The notes: generated by a model from the sequence alone, not told the origin. Shown: positions 42,599-52,072, counted from the first letter of the stretch. The stretch is DNA of 64,000 bases from Clostridium sp. UBA4548 (GCF_002387895.1 NZ_DGLI01000014.1:62001-126000); one strand, 5' to 3'. Numbers and translations: made by a program.

Positions 42599-44659
42599 TT
42601 AAGCAAGGTTTAGCACCCTTAGAAGTGGTGTAATAATAATATCAATAAACTTAATCCCAATAAAAGGAGCTATTAAACCACCAACACCAAATATTAGTAC
42701 ATTTCTTACTAGCAAGATAGAAGCTTTCATAGGTTTATATTTAACTCCCTTCATTGCTATTGGAATTAGAAGTGGGATTATTATTGCATTAAATATTAAA
42801 GCTGAAATTATGGCACTTTGAGAGGTTTGGAGGCCCATTATATTTAAAATATTAATCTCTGGTATAGCAGTAGCAAAGATAGCAGGGATAATAGCAAAGT
42901 ATTTGGCTACATCATTTGCTATACTAAAAGTTGTCAGTGCACCTCTTGTTATTAAAAGCTGCTTTCCTATTTCAACTACTTCAAGGATTTTAGTTGGGTC
43001 AGAGTCTAAATCCACCATATTAGCAGCTTCCTTTGCAGCCAGTGTTCCGCTGTTCATAGCAAGACCAACATCAGCTTGAGCAAGTGCAGGAGCATCATTT
43101 GTACCATCACCTGTCATGGCTACTAGTTTCCCCTCAGTTTGTTCTCTTTTTATAACCTCAATTTTATCCTCTGGCTTACATTCCGCTACGAACTCATCCA
43201 CACCAGCTTCCTTTGCAATAGTAGCTGCAGTTAGCGGATTGTCTCCAGTGCACATAATAGTTTTAATACCCATCTCTCTAAGTCTTTGAAATCTTTCCAC
43301 AAGACCAGGCTTAACTGTATCTTTAAGATAAATAACACCTAAAATGTTTTTATCTACACAAACCACTAATGGAGTTCCGCCAAGCTTTGAAACTTTTTCA
43401 GTTATTTCATCAAGACCTTCAGGAATTACGCCTCCTAGTTCTTTAACGAAAGTTTTAATGCTGTCTGCAGCACCTTTTCTAATTTGTGTCCCATTATTTA
43501 AATTTAAACCACTTTTTCTAGTTTGTGCTGTGAATTCTATAAAGTCACATTGATCATATTCCTTTAAATCAACTGTAATTCTAAGCTTATGTGCTAAATC
43601 AACTATAGATCTGCCTTCAGGAGTTTCATCCTTAACTGAAGATATGAGAGCAAATTTAGTTAACTCCTCCTTTGAAACATTACCAACGGGATAGAAATCA
43701 GCTGCCATTCTATTGCCAAAGGTTATAGTTCCCGTTTTATCTAATATCATAGTACTTACATCACCACAGGCTTCAACAGCTTTACCAGACATGGCAATTA
43801 CATTGAAACGAGTAACTCTATCCATACCTGCTATACCTATGGCAGATAGTAAACCACCTATAGTAGTAGGGATAAGACAAACTAATAAAGCTATTAAAGT
43901 TGCTACATTAATAATTACTCCTGAGTAATTAGCCATAGGAAGCAGGGAAACAATAACAACTAAAAATATAATAGTTAAGCTTACCAATATGGTATTAAGA
44001 GCAATTTCATTTGGGGTTTTTTGTCTTGAAGCACCTTCTACCAATGAAATCATTTTATCTAGGAAGGATTCTCCAGGTGTTGCAGTTATTCTGATTTTTA
44101 AGAAGTCACTAACAACTTTAGTTCCTCCTGTAACTGAACTGAAGTCTCCACCAGCTTCCTTAACCACTGGAGCAGATTCTCCAGTTATGGCTGATTCATC
44201 TACAGAGGCTATACCTTCGATAACTTCACCATCATTTGGTATTATATCTCCTGCTTCAACTAAGACAATATCATCTTTTTTTACTTCGTTAGAACTAATA
44301 ATTTTTATTTGACCATTTAAACCCAGTAGTTTTGCTTTGGTGTCTTTACGGGTTTTCTTTAAGCTATCTGCTTGTGCTTTTCCCCTACCTTCAGCAATTG
44401 CTTCAGCAAAGTTAGCAAAAAGTACAGTAACAAGGAGTATTATAAATACAAAACCATTGTATAGTCTTAAATTTTCGCCAGTATCTCCAAATATATTTGG
44501 GAATATAGTTAAAATCAATGTAATTATAGCTCCAAGTTCTACAATAAACATAACAGGATTTTTTATCATATAGACAGGATTGAGTTTAATAAAAGCATCT
44601 TTTATTGCTTGATTAACAATTTCCTTAGATATAAGTTTTTTTTTATCTTTCTCATTCAT
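42599..44659 (-). CDS. kdpB: Potassium-transporting ATPase subunit B (P-type ATPase)
   Basis: Catalytic P-type ATPase subunit of the potassium pump, 686 residues. It contains the actuator motif SAITGESAPVV, the phosphorylation motif DKTGTIT (about residue 305), the nucleotide-binding domain and the hinge motif MTGDGTNDAPALAQADVG. Membrane helices are in the expected places. The ATG at 44659 with GAGGAG just upstream is preferred; the longer frame has no ribosome site and would overlap kdpA. Middle gene of kdpFABC. A decayed fragment matching its actuator domain lies at 49653-49907 on the other strand. Confidence 0.97.
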   Translation of the reverse strand: MNEKDKKKLISKEIVNQAIKDAFIKLNPVYMIKNPVMFIVELGAIITLILTIFPNIFGDTGENLRLYNGFVFIILLVTVLFANFAEAIAEGRGKAQADSLKKTRKDTKAKLLGLNGQIKIISSNEVKKDDIVLVEAGDIIPNDGEVIEGIASVDESAITGESAPVVKEAGGDFSSVTGGTKVVSDFLKIRITATPGESFLDKMISLVEGASRQKTPNEIALNTILVSLTIIFLVVIVSLLPMANYSGVIINVATLIALLVCLIPTTIGGLLSAIGIAGMDRVTRFNVIAMSGKAVEACGDVSTMILDKTGTITFGNRMAADFYPVGNVSKEELTKFALISSVKDETPEGRSIVDLAHKLRITVDLKEYDQCDFIEFTAQTRKSGLNLNNGTQIRKGAADSIKTFVKELGGVIPEGLDEITEKVSKLGGTPLVVCVDKNILGVIYLKDTVKPGLVERFQRLREMGIKTIMCTGDNPLTAATIAKEAGVDEFVAECKPEDKIEVIKREQTEGKLVAMTGDGTNDAPALAQADVGLAMNSGTLAAKEAANMVDLDSDPTKILEVVEIGKQLLITRGALTTFSIANDVAKYFAIIPAIFATAIPEINILNIMGLQTSQSAIISALIFNAIIIPLLIPIAMKGVKYKPMKASILLVRNVLIFGVGGLIAPFIGIKFIDIIITPLLRVLNLA

Positions 44660-44673
44660 ATATAATCTCCTCA

Positions 44674-46350
44674 CTATTTCCAAAGAGTCAAGTGCTCTGA
44701 TATTGGACCTAAAGCTAACGCAGGAAAGAAAGTTAGAGCAGCTACAATAATAATTATAGAAATAAGCATAACCACAAACATAGAATTATCTGTTCTAAAG
44801 GAAGAGTCAGTAACAGGAATTGGCTTCTTTTCTGCTAAAGAAGCTGCAACTGCCAATAAAAGTATTATTGATATATACCTTCCAAGGAACATAACAATTC
44901 CAGTAGATATATTCCAAAACATTGTATTATCTGCTAAGCCTTCAAAGCCTGAACCATTATTAGCAGCTGAGGAGGTGAATTCATAAAGAATTTGACTTAA
45001 TCCATGAAATCCAGGATTAGTAATTCCAGCTAAACCGCTTTGAGTTAATAATGCAATAGCGGAGGGTATTAATATAACAACTGGATGTACAAGAATACCT
45101 ATTGCTATGAGTTTCATTTCTTTACCTTCTATTTTTTTACCAAGAAACTCTGGAGTTCTTCCTACCATAAGTCCACATAGGAATACGGTCAAAATAATAT
45201 ACATAAGCATATTCATAAGACCTACTCCTTTTCCACCAAACACAACGTTAAGCATCATTTGCCATAGTGGAACTAGACCACCTAATGGAGTCAGGGTATC
45301 ATGCATATTGTTTACAGTTCCAGTGGTAAAGGCTGTGGTGACAGTGGTAAATAAGGAAGATTGAGCAATTCCAAATCTAACTTCTTTACCCTCCATATTT
45401 CCCATTAGCTGATTTAAACCAAGGTTACCAAGTATAGGGTTACCAGCCTTTTCAGCTAAGTAGCATACTGTAAGAGAAAGCATAAATAATATGGACATAG
45501 CTGCAAAGATGGTATAACTTTGTTTTTTATTTTTAACCATATGACCTAGTGAAAATACTAGAGCTCCTGGTAATATCATCATAGATAACATATTAATTAG
45601 ATTACTAAGAGGGGTAGGGTTTTCAAAAGGATGAGCAGCATTTGCCCCAAAAAAACCACCGCCATTTGTACCTATATGCTTAATGGCTTCTAAAGAAGCT
45701 ACAGGACCTAAAGGTATATCTTGAAGTTTTCCCTCTATGGTATTAACTGTAAGGTTAGAAGATAAGGTTTGGGGTGCCCCTTGCCAAACTAATAATAGAG
45801 TAACTATTATTGAAAGTGGAAGTAATATTCTTGTATGAATTCTAACTAAGTCTACAAAAAAGTTACCCAATCCTTTCTTACCTGAGAGTCCCCTTATAAA
45901 AGCTACAGCTGCTGCATATCCTGTACCAGCTGAGGTAAACATTAAATAAGTAATTGCTACCATTTGACTTAAATAAGAAAGTCCAGATTCACCAGAGTAG
46001 TGCTGCAAGTTTGAGTTGGTTATAAAGCTTATTGCAGTGTTGAAGGATAGAGAGTGCTCCATTGACTCTACTCCATTTGGATTTAAAAGTCCTAAGCCTT
46101 GAATTCTAAGAATTATATATACTATTAGGGCCATTACTACATTAGTAGCAAGCAAAGCAAAAATATAGGTTTTCCAGTTCATATCGTCTTCTTTTATCCC
46201 TGTAGCTTTGTAAATCATATTTTCAACAGGATTTAATACTGGGTCTAAAAATGTTTTTTCTTTAACAGAAACCTTATATAAATATTTTCCCAAAGGAATA
46301 ATAAGCAAAATAAAAAGCAATAAGGATATTGCAATTTGTAATATGTCCAT
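44674..46350 (-). CDS. kdpA: Potassium-transporting ATPase subunit A
   Basis: Potassium-selective channel-like subunit of the Kdp pump, 558 residues with ten membrane helices (typical length about 555-560). Four pore-loop-like segments are visible, including NTAISFITNSNLQHYSGE, IGTNGGGFFGANAAHPFENPTPL, FTTVTTAFTTGTVNNMHD and FTSSAANNGSGFEGL, which carry the selectivity glycines. AAAGGGGG lies ahead of the ATG, and the tiny kdpF gene is 15 bases upstream. Operon order is kdpF-A-B-C. Confidence 0.97.
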   Translation of the reverse strand: MDILQIAISLLLFILLIIPLGKYLYKVSVKEKTFLDPVLNPVENMIYKATGIKEDDMNWKTYIFALLATNVVMALIVYIILRIQGLGLLNPNGVESMEHSLSFNTAISFITNSNLQHYSGESGLSYLSQMVAITYLMFTSAGTGYAAAVAFIRGLSGKKGLGNFFVDLVRIHTRILLPLSIIVTLLLVWQGAPQTLSSNLTVNTIEGKLQDIPLGPVASLEAIKHIGTNGGGFFGANAAHPFENPTPLSNLINMLSMMILPGALVFSLGHMVKNKKQSYTIFAAMSILFMLSLTVCYLAEKAGNPILGNLGLNQLMGNMEGKEVRFGIAQSSLFTTVTTAFTTGTVNNMHDTLTPLGGLVPLWQMMLNVVFGGKGVGLMNMLMYIILTVFLCGLMVGRTPEFLGKKIEGKEMKLIAIGILVHPVVILIPSAIALLTQSGLAGITNPGFHGLSQILYEFTSSAANNGSGFEGLADNTMFWNISTGIVMFLGRYISIILLLAVAASLAEKKPIPVTDSSFRTDNSMFVVMLISIIIIVAALTFFPALALGPISEHLTLWK

Positions 46351-46365
46351 TTGTGTTCCCCCTTT

Positions 46366-46443
46366 CTAAAACTTTTCTGGATTAATTAAGGCATAGCCTA
46401 GATAAATGAATAATAAGATAGCTATTATAACTAGAACTATCAT
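46366..46443 (-). CDS. kdpF: Potassium-transporting ATPase subunit F
   Basis: Tiny single-helix subunit of the Kdp pump, 25 residues: MIVLVIIAILLFIYLGYALI then NPEKF. The closing Leu-x-x-Pro-Glu-x-Phe is the family signature. AAAGGAG is nine bases before the ATG. It sits immediately upstream of kdpA, as in known operons, and stabilises the complex in the membrane. It is too short for normal gene finders and is easily missed. Confidence 0.92.
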   Translation of the reverse strand: MIVLVIIAILLFIYLGYALINPEKF

Positions 46444-46485
46444 TATGTGAACTCCTTTCTGTGACTAAACTTTAGGTATACAAGA

Positions 46486-46491
46486 ATTATA
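46486..46491 (-). promoter_or_regulatory. -10 box of the kdpFABC promoter
   Basis: TATAAT on the minus strand, about 43 bases before kdpF, in the 260-base divergent region shared with the histidine kinase gene. The -35 is poor (GAGTTG at 16 bases), which suggests an activator. No ydaO-type c-di-AMP riboswitch consensus was seen in the leader. Confidence 0.45.
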
Positions 46492-46705
46492 CACCCCCTA
46501 CTGAGCACAACTCTAAAATGAAAACTTAACCTTTTAGAGAGGAATCTATCTTAATAAGTTTGATAGAAGCAAACTAAATACTACTTTCTTATTAAGGATT
46601 AAGTTTTCTTGGTTTTTTGTATAGTTTTAAAGGAAAAATTGACTTTTGCTAGTTCCAAAATTATACTAATCATATTAAAAAGCACTTATATTAAGGAGCG
46701 TGACT

Positions 46706-48535
46706 ATGTTCAAAACCTTGAAGGGAAAATTTTTAGTAGTTTATTTGTTTTTGGTGTTTATACTTGTAATTATTGGTGTAACCTCTGTAGGAAATATTTA
46801 TGTATTGAGCAAAAATATACAAGGGTTAATGACAGATAACTATAAAAGTATAAATGCAGCTAATTATATGATTGAAGCATTAGAAGGTCAAAATTTAGCA
46901 GTCTTAACTTATATAAATACTAGTAGAGAGAATGGCATAGAGAATTTTCACCGATATAGTAATGATTTTAATAAGTGGTATCAGGTAGAAAGTTCTAATA
47001 TCACTGAAGTGGGAGAAAAAGAACTTGTGGAGAAGATAAATGGTCTTTATGTTGAATACATGGCTTTATTTTCAAAGCTTCAGGAGGTGGCTACTGCTGA
47101 TGTTTCTAGAATAAGCAATTTTTACGATGAGGATGTATATCCTGCATACGATAATTTAAAAAATATAATTAAAGATATGACTAACGTTAATGAAAAGGCA
47201 ATGTTTAATAGTAAGGAAAATGTAATAAGGTCATCCCGAAAGTCCATGTATATTATCATTGCTATATCTACTACTTCAATTATTGGAGGATTTGCAGTAG
47301 CCTGGATTTCGCTAAGCAAATTCTTAAATCCTTTATATGCTTTAAGGGATAATATAAAAGCACTTAAGGAAGGGGAGTTAGACAAACAAACACAAATTGT
47401 AAGTGAGGATGAAATAGGAGAGTTGTCAAAAGAATTTAATGATATGACTAGGAGATTGCTACAATTTGAACAAAGTACATTAGGTAAGCTATTGGCAGAG
47501 AAAAATAAATCCCTTGCTATAGTAAAGAGTATATCAGATCCAATACTAGTTATGGATATAGACTATAAAATACTTCTTATCAATGATGCCTTTGAAAAGC
47601 TATTTAACATTGAGGAAAAAAATATATTAAATAAATACTTTCTTGAGGTTATAAGGAACGGAGAATTGTATGATTATATAAAAAATATATATAACATAGA
47701 GGAAAAGGTTCAACAAAAAATATTTTATTTTAACCACTGCAGTAAGGATTATTATTACAATGTGCTAGTTACAAAGCTTAAACAAGAGGATCATAAAGGG
47801 TATGGACTAGTAGTTCTTTTTCAAAATATAACTGAGCTTAAGGAAATAGAAAAGCTTAAGGGTGATTTTATAGCTACAGTTTCCCATGAATTTAAAACTC
47901 CTATAACATCTATAATGATGGGAGCAAGCTTAATTGGGGATGAGGCTGCAGGAGGATTAAATAAAAAGCAAAAGGAGATTTTAAGTACAATCACAGAAGA
48001 AACAGAAAAGTTATTGAACTTAGTAAATAATCTTTTGGGTCTTTATAAGTTAGAATCAAGAAAATCTGTATTTAAAATAGAGGAGTGTTCTATAGAAGCT
48101 ATTATAGAAAATAGTGTAAAGAGTTTTGCAAATGAAGCAATAGAGCGAAATATTAATCTGCAATATAACATTATAGGACATAATTTTAAAATTAGAGTTG
48201 ATTTTGATAAAACTGTTTGGGTGTTAAATAATTTAATAGCAAATGCTTTAAAGTTTACTAATGCAGGAGATGAAATACTAATAAGGTCTTTTGTCAAAGA
48301 AAATAATATATGCATATCTGTTAAGGACACAGGATGTGGAATTCCTGAAAATTATGTAGAAAAAGTCTTTGAAAAATTTGTACAAGTGGAAGGTACAGAG
48401 CATAGAGGGACTGGGCTAGGGCTCGCTATAGCCAAGGAGATAGTTGAAGCTCAAGGTGGTGAAATATGGTGTGAAAGTAAGATTGACCAAGGTAGCACTT
48501 TTACTTTTACTTTGCCATCAGAAGAAGTGATTTAA
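46706..48535 (+). CDS. Membrane sensor histidine kinase with HAMP and PAS
   Basis: Two-component sensor of 609 residues. It has TM1 (about 12-31), an extracellular helical domain of about 150 residues, TM2 (about 181-202), HAMP (203-255), PAS (about 270-375), HisKA with VSHEFKTP (His near 394) and HATPase with NNLIANALKFT, DTGCGIP and GTGLGLA. The layout resembles the NtrY/KinB-like kinases rather than KdpD. It is divergent from kdpFABC and followed by a response regulator 15 bases later, so it probably replaces the kinase function missing from the short KdpD downstream. ATG at 46706, seven bases after AAGGAG. Confidence 0.93.
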   Translation: MFKTLKGKFLVVYLFLVFILVIIGVTSVGNIYVLSKNIQGLMTDNYKSINAANYMIEALEGQNLAVLTYINTSRENGIENFHRYSNDFNKWYQVESSNITEVGEKELVEKINGLYVEYMALFSKLQEVATADVSRISNFYDEDVYPAYDNLKNIIKDMTNVNEKAMFNSKENVIRSSRKSMYIIIAISTTSIIGGFAVAWISLSKFLNPLYALRDNIKALKEGELDKQTQIVSEDEIGELSKEFNDMTRRLLQFEQSTLGKLLAEKNKSLAIVKSISDPILVMDIDYKILLINDAFEKLFNIEEKNILNKYFLEVIRNGELYDYIKNIYNIEEKVQQKIFYFNHCSKDYYYNVLVTKLKQEDHKGYGLVVLFQNITELKEIEKLKGDFIATVSHEFKTPITSIMMGASLIGDEAAGGLNKKQKEILSTITEETEKLLNLVNNLLGLYKLESRKSVFKIEECSIEAIIENSVKSFANEAIERNINLQYNIIGHNFKIRVDFDKTVWVLNNLIANALKFTNAGDEILIRSFVKENNICISVKDTGCGIPENYVEKVFEKFVQVEGTEHRGTGLGLAIAKEIVEAQGGEIWCESKIDQGSTFTFTLPSEEVI

Positions 48536-48550
48536 GTTTGGAGGATAGCT

Positions 48551-49132
48551 ATGAAAAAGGTTCTTGTTGTTGATGATACAAAAAATATAAAGTTGCTGTT
48601 AACTACCTGTTTAGAATTTAGTGGTTATGAGGTTTTAACAGCTAGCAATGGAGCAGAAGCTCTAGAACTATTAAAGAGTGAGAAGTTTGATTTGATTTTA
48701 TTGGATATAAAAATGCCTGAAATAAGTGGTACAGAGGTTTTAAGAAGAATGAGGGGGGTAGGCATAGAAACTCCTGTAATAATAATGACAGCCTTTGGAA
48801 CCGTAAAAAATGCAGTGGAATGTACAAAGCTAGGAGCTATTGCATATCTTCAAAAACCTTTTACAGCAGAAAAGGTAAGAAATGTACTAAATGAAGTTGA
48901 GCCATATATCCAAGGAGATAGAATTACAACAGATAGATATATTAAAAAGGTTAAAGAACTTCTAGAAATAGGAGAGCTCGAGGAAGCCTTTAATTTGCTT
49001 AAAAAAGCTTTATCAGAGAATGTTAATAATGGTGAAATATATGAACTTTTAGCTAGAATTTATGAGGTAAGAGGGGATTTGAAAGAGGCCGAAAGGTTTC
49101 ATAACATTAGCAAGGAGTTTCAGCAATACTAG
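48551..49132 (+). CDS. Response regulator with TPR-like C-terminus, no DNA-binding domain
   Basis: Receiver protein of 193 residues. The REC domain (1-118) has the acidic pair D8/D9, phospho-acceptor D52 (ILLDIKMPE), a conserved Thr in IIMTAFG and Lys in LQKPF. The C-terminal 70 residues are helical, with the pattern LLEIGELEEAFNLLKKALSENVNNGEIYELLARIYEVRGDLKEAERF, which reads as two TPR-like helical repeats. There is no winged helix, so it cannot act like KdpE; output must be through protein contact. It is the partner of the kinase gene just upstream (GGAGG in between). Confidence 0.9.
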   Translation: MKKVLVVDDTKNIKLLLTTCLEFSGYEVLTASNGAEALELLKSEKFDLILLDIKMPEISGTEVLRRMRGVGIETPVIIMTAFGTVKNAVECTKLGAIAYLQKPFTAEKVRNVLNEVEPYIQGDRITTDRYIKKVKELLEIGELEEAFNLLKKALSENVNNGEIYELLARIYEVRGDLKEAERFHNISKEFQQY

Positions 49133-49302
49133 ATATAAAAAAGAGCAGCAGTGTTTAAAACTAAGGTTAAGTGGTATAAATTTATTTTTTTAGCTTTTAT
49201 AAATAAAGATAGTGAATTTCCACATCTGAATTCAAAATTGGTACTTTCAATGTAGTTAAATATAATTAAAGTATGTTAATTCATTGAAGGGATGGAATCA
49301 CT

Positions 49303-49644
49303 ATGAAAAAGATATTTATTTTAATTGTATTGGTAGCATTAATTATATTTGTTGGATTTACAGGTAAACAGTACAATCCTTATGCTGGCACTTACCAATT
49401 TGCAAAGAACTCCAACTTAGTTTTGAGATTACACAAAGATAGTAGCTATATTTTATTCAATGCTGTAGGTAAGAAAACTGATTTTGTTAAGGGAGAATAC
49501 CAGGTTGAAAACAATGATATAACTTTAACTCCAAAGAAGAATAATATAGATAAATTTATAATTTATACACTTCATGGAAAAGTAGATGGTTCCAAAATAA
49601 CCATAGAAGAGTTAAAAGGTGAGTTTGTTAAGCAATATAAGTGA
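49303..49644 (+). CDS. Small secreted or anchored hypothetical protein
   Basis: Unrecognised 113-residue protein. An N-terminal hydrophobic segment (MKKIFILIVLVALIIFVGFTG) acts as a signal peptide or anchor without a lipobox Cys. The exported part (about 90 residues) is a beta-rich domain beginning YNPYAGTYQFAKNSNLVLRLHKDSSYILFNAVG, similar in shape to small lipocalin-like or DUF-type domains that start with a GTY strand. It lies between the response regulator and the kdpB remnant, in the same direction but with a 170-base gap. Function unknown. Confidence 0.6.
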   Translation: MKKIFILIVLVALIIFVGFTGKQYNPYAGTYQFAKNSNLVLRLHKDSSYILFNAVGKKTDFVKGEYQVENNDITLTPKKNNIDKFIIYTLHGKVDGSKITIEELKGEFVKQYK

Positions 49645-49652
49645 TAATATAA

Positions 49653-49907
49653 GAAAAAAGTATTAGCTTAGATATCAAAGGAGAAATTATTCCTTGTGAT
49701 AGAGAGATAATAGAAGAGATTTCCACAGTTGATGAATTTGTTAGTACAGGAGAAGCAGCTTTTACACTGAGAGAAGCTGAGGAGGGATACAATAGGTTAA
49801 CTGCAGGCATTAAGTTTGTATGCAATACAATTAAAATAAAGATTTTGTATACTAATAAGTGTGGTAATAAAAAAGAAAATACTAATCAAAATAACAGGAT
49901 TAGTTAA
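49653..49907 (+). pseudogene. kdpB: Decayed kdpB fragment (actuator domain)
   Basis: An open frame of 84 codons without start codon or ribosome site, just before kdpD. The first 55 residues align with the intact KdpB of this window: GEIIPCDREIIE with GDIIPNDGEVIE, TVDEFVSTGEAA with SVDESAITGESA, and an ending TIKIKI with FLKIRI. The key Thr-Gly-Glu-Ser becomes Thr-Gly-Glu-Ala and many other residues are changed, so it is a relic. The last 25 codons no longer match. The likely origin is a second kdp operon (kdpB then kdpC then kdpD) largely deleted here, leaving kdpD behind it. Confidence 0.75.
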
Positions 49908-49937
49908 ATTGATTATATAAATTTAGAGGTGTGGTTT

Positions 49938-51062
49938 ATGAGTAAAAAATCTCCTGATCAGTTCTTGAAGGAAATTGAAAATGCCCAAAAGGGCAGGTTA
50001 AAGCTTTATATTGGGGCAGCCCCAGGAGTAGGAAAAACCTATGAAATGCTGAGAGATGCTCATGAATTAAAGGAAACAAATATTGATGTAGTTATTGGGC
50101 TTGTGGAAACCTATGGTAGAAAGGGTACTGGTGAACAAATAAAGGATCTAGAGATTATTCCTTTAAGGGAGATAGCTTATAAAGGTGTAGTTCTTAAGGA
50201 GTTGGATTTAGAAGCAATAATACAAAGAAGGCCACAGGTAGTTATTGTAGATGAGCTAGCTCATACTAATGTGCCTACCTCCAAGAATAATAAGCGGTAT
50301 GAAGATGTTTTAGAGCTAATAAACAAGGGTATTAACGTTATGACTGCCGTTAATATACAGCATCTTGAAAGCTTAAATGATTATGTTAATAGAATGACTG
50401 GAGTAAAGGTAAGGGAAACCATTCCTGATTCAATGTTAGAGCTTGCTGATGAAGTTGAAGTAATAGATATTTCTATTGATGCCCTAAGAGAGAGATTGAG
50501 AAAGGGGAAGATTTATAGCCAAGATAAAATAGAAACTGCACTAAATAATTTTTTTAGGGTTGGAAATTTAACGGCTTTAAGAGAACTTACTCTAAGAGAA
50601 GTGGCTAATGAAGTAGATGAGTATCTTATGGAGTATAAGAATGAAAAACACGTAGAAGGGCTTATGGGAGCTCAAGAAAAAATTCTCGTATGTGTTAATC
50701 TTAACTTCAATGCAGAATATCTTATAAGAAGAGGTTACAGGATTTCAAAAATGCTCAAAGCACCCTTATATGTTCTTTACGTAAGAAAACAAGACATTTC
50801 AACAGATTGTAATAAGGTAAAAAAACTTACTGATTTATCACAACTGTGTAAAAAACTTGAAGCAGAGTTTAAGATTGTTACATCAAAGGACCCAGCTGAG
50901 CCAATAATAAAATTTGCTAAGGAAAATGCTATAACTCAAGTAATAATTGGACAGTCCGCAAGAACTAGATGGCATGAAATACTAAGAGGATCCATAGTAA
51001 GAAAAATTATGAGGGGTACTAAGTATGTAGATGTACTAGTAGTAGCTGACCCACGGGAATAA
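49938..51062 (+). CDS. kdpD: Short KdpD: sensor and USP domains without kinase
   Basis: N-terminal half of KdpD as a free protein, 374 residues. The KdpD domain has the P-loop GAAPGVGKT (26-34), VVIGLVETYGRKGT and the Walker B-like VVIVDELAHTN. A universal-stress-protein domain follows (about 245-374), with IGQSARTRWHEILRGSIVRKIM near the end. The four membrane helices, GAF, HisKA and HATPase of full-length KdpD (about 900 residues) are absent, and the frame stops at a genuine TAA before a terminator. The USP domain binds c-di-AMP in Staphylococcus, so this may be a soluble c-di-AMP or ATP sensor acting on another kinase. Short KdpD proteins occur elsewhere. ATG after AGAGGTG. Confidence 0.93.
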   Translation: MSKKSPDQFLKEIENAQKGRLKLYIGAAPGVGKTYEMLRDAHELKETNIDVVIGLVETYGRKGTGEQIKDLEIIPLREIAYKGVVLKELDLEAIIQRRPQVVIVDELAHTNVPTSKNNKRYEDVLELINKGINVMTAVNIQHLESLNDYVNRMTGVKVRETIPDSMLELADEVEVIDISIDALRERLRKGKIYSQDKIETALNNFFRVGNLTALRELTLREVANEVDEYLMEYKNEKHVEGLMGAQEKILVCVNLNFNAEYLIRRGYRISKMLKAPLYVLYVRKQDISTDCNKVKKLTDLSQLCKKLEAEFKIVTSKDPAEPIIKFAKENAITQVIIGQSARTRWHEILRGSIVRKIMRGTKYVDVLVVADPRE

Positions 51063-51087
51063 GTTGATTAAGTTTATTATTCATATG

Positions 51088-51133
51088 AAAATCACCAAAG
51101 ATGATTATGCAACTATGGTGATTTTATTTTTAT
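51088..51133. terminator. Terminator between kdpD and the EamA gene
   Basis: Arms AAAATCACCA and TGGTGATTTT (51088-51097 and 51117-51126) form a 10-bp stem with a T run on the plus side; it lies between convergent genes. Confidence 0.75.
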
Positions 51134-51145
51134 ATAAATTTTGAT

Positions 51146-52072
51146 TTACTCCAAAGTTTCTTTAGGAATCTTGCTTCCAATGTAGTTAGTTCCAAAGACT
51201 CCTACAAGAATTAATGCAGAGCCCATTAGATGGAAGAATCTAAAGTCTTCCTTTAAGAACACAACTCCAGCAATTATAGAAACTATAGTAGAGAAGTTTC
51301 CAAGAATAGCTGATTTAGAAGCTTCTAGTTTTGATAAAGAATAGTTAATAAATAAGAAAGCAACTATAGAGGATAATATCCCAAGGTATAACAGAGCTAT
51401 AACAAAGCTTTTATTTCCAAGGGGCTGAAAAAACTGTGCTAAGGTACCTTTTGTTATATGTTGAATAATTGACATTAAAGTAAAGGTTATAGCTCCCAAG
51501 CCCATCATATAATAGGTGATTTCTATAGGAGTAAACTCCTTAGAAAGCTTTCTTGATAAAAGATTAAATACAGTAGCAGAGATTACTGCTATAAGTAGGC
51601 ATAGAAAACCTATTATATTTACAGAACCAGAAGAGTTTCCACTCATTAGTATGATAAAAATTACTCCCACAACCGAAGTTATGATAAATACCCATTGGAG
51701 TGGAGTTGGTTTTTCCTTAAGAAAGTAAGCTGAAAATACAGCTACAGTTATAGGAATTAAGGCAATCACTACTCCAGCAATGGAACTAGAAGAGTTTTTA
51801 ATTCCATAAGTTTCAAATATAAAATAAATTATAGGCTGCATTAGTCCAAGAATAAAAAGGGACTTTAAGTTTTTGTTTTTATAGTCTACTTTTATAAGTT
51901 TAGTTAGTACTAAAACAGACATAATAGTAAAAGCTAATAAAAATCTAAAGGAAAGCAAGGTAAAAGTATCTACGATCTTTAAGGCAACACTAGAAAACAT
52001 GAAGCTAAGACCAAAGATAGAAGATGCGGTAATACCAGCGAGTATAGGTAGTGCTGAACGTTTTGTGCTCAT
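51146..52072 (-). CDS. EamA/DMT-family transporter
   Basis: Ten-helix membrane transporter of 308 residues made of two EamA repeats of five helices each. Family marks are the first helix (PILAGITASSIFGLSFMFSSVALK), helix 4 ending SSSIAGVVIALIPITVAVFSAYFLKEKPTPLQWVFI and the matching second-half ILSSIVAFLFINYSLSKLEASKSAILGNFSTIVSIIAGVVFLKE. Substrates of DMT proteins range from amino acids to drugs; none can be chosen. The ATG at 52072 lies six bases after GAGGAGG, so the TTG further upstream is excluded. Divergent from a YciI-like gene with an operator-bearing promoter. Confidence 0.9.
   Translation of the reverse strand: MSTKRSALPILAGITASSIFGLSFMFSSVALKIVDTFTLLSFRFLLAFTIMSVLVLTKLIKVDYKNKNLKSLFILGLMQPIIYFIFETYGIKNSSSSIAGVVIALIPITVAVFSAYFLKEKPTPLQWVFIITSVVGVIFIILMSGNSSGSVNIIGFLCLLIAVISATVFNLLSRKLSKEFTPIEITYYMMGLGAITFTLMSIIQHITKGTLAQFFQPLGNKSFVIALLYLGILSSIVAFLFINYSLSKLEASKSAILGNFSTIVSIIAGVVFLKEDFRFFHLMGSALILVGVFGTNYIGSKIPKETLE

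Noticed and set aside
46444..46699. Possible c-di-AMP (ydaO-type) riboswitch before kdpFABC
   Set aside because: The leader is too short and lacks the conserved ydaO core; only promoter elements are seen.
49628..49825. Minus-strand frame opposite the kdpB relic
   Set aside because: No ribosome site and it is the shadow of the relic, whose plus-strand translation matches KdpB.
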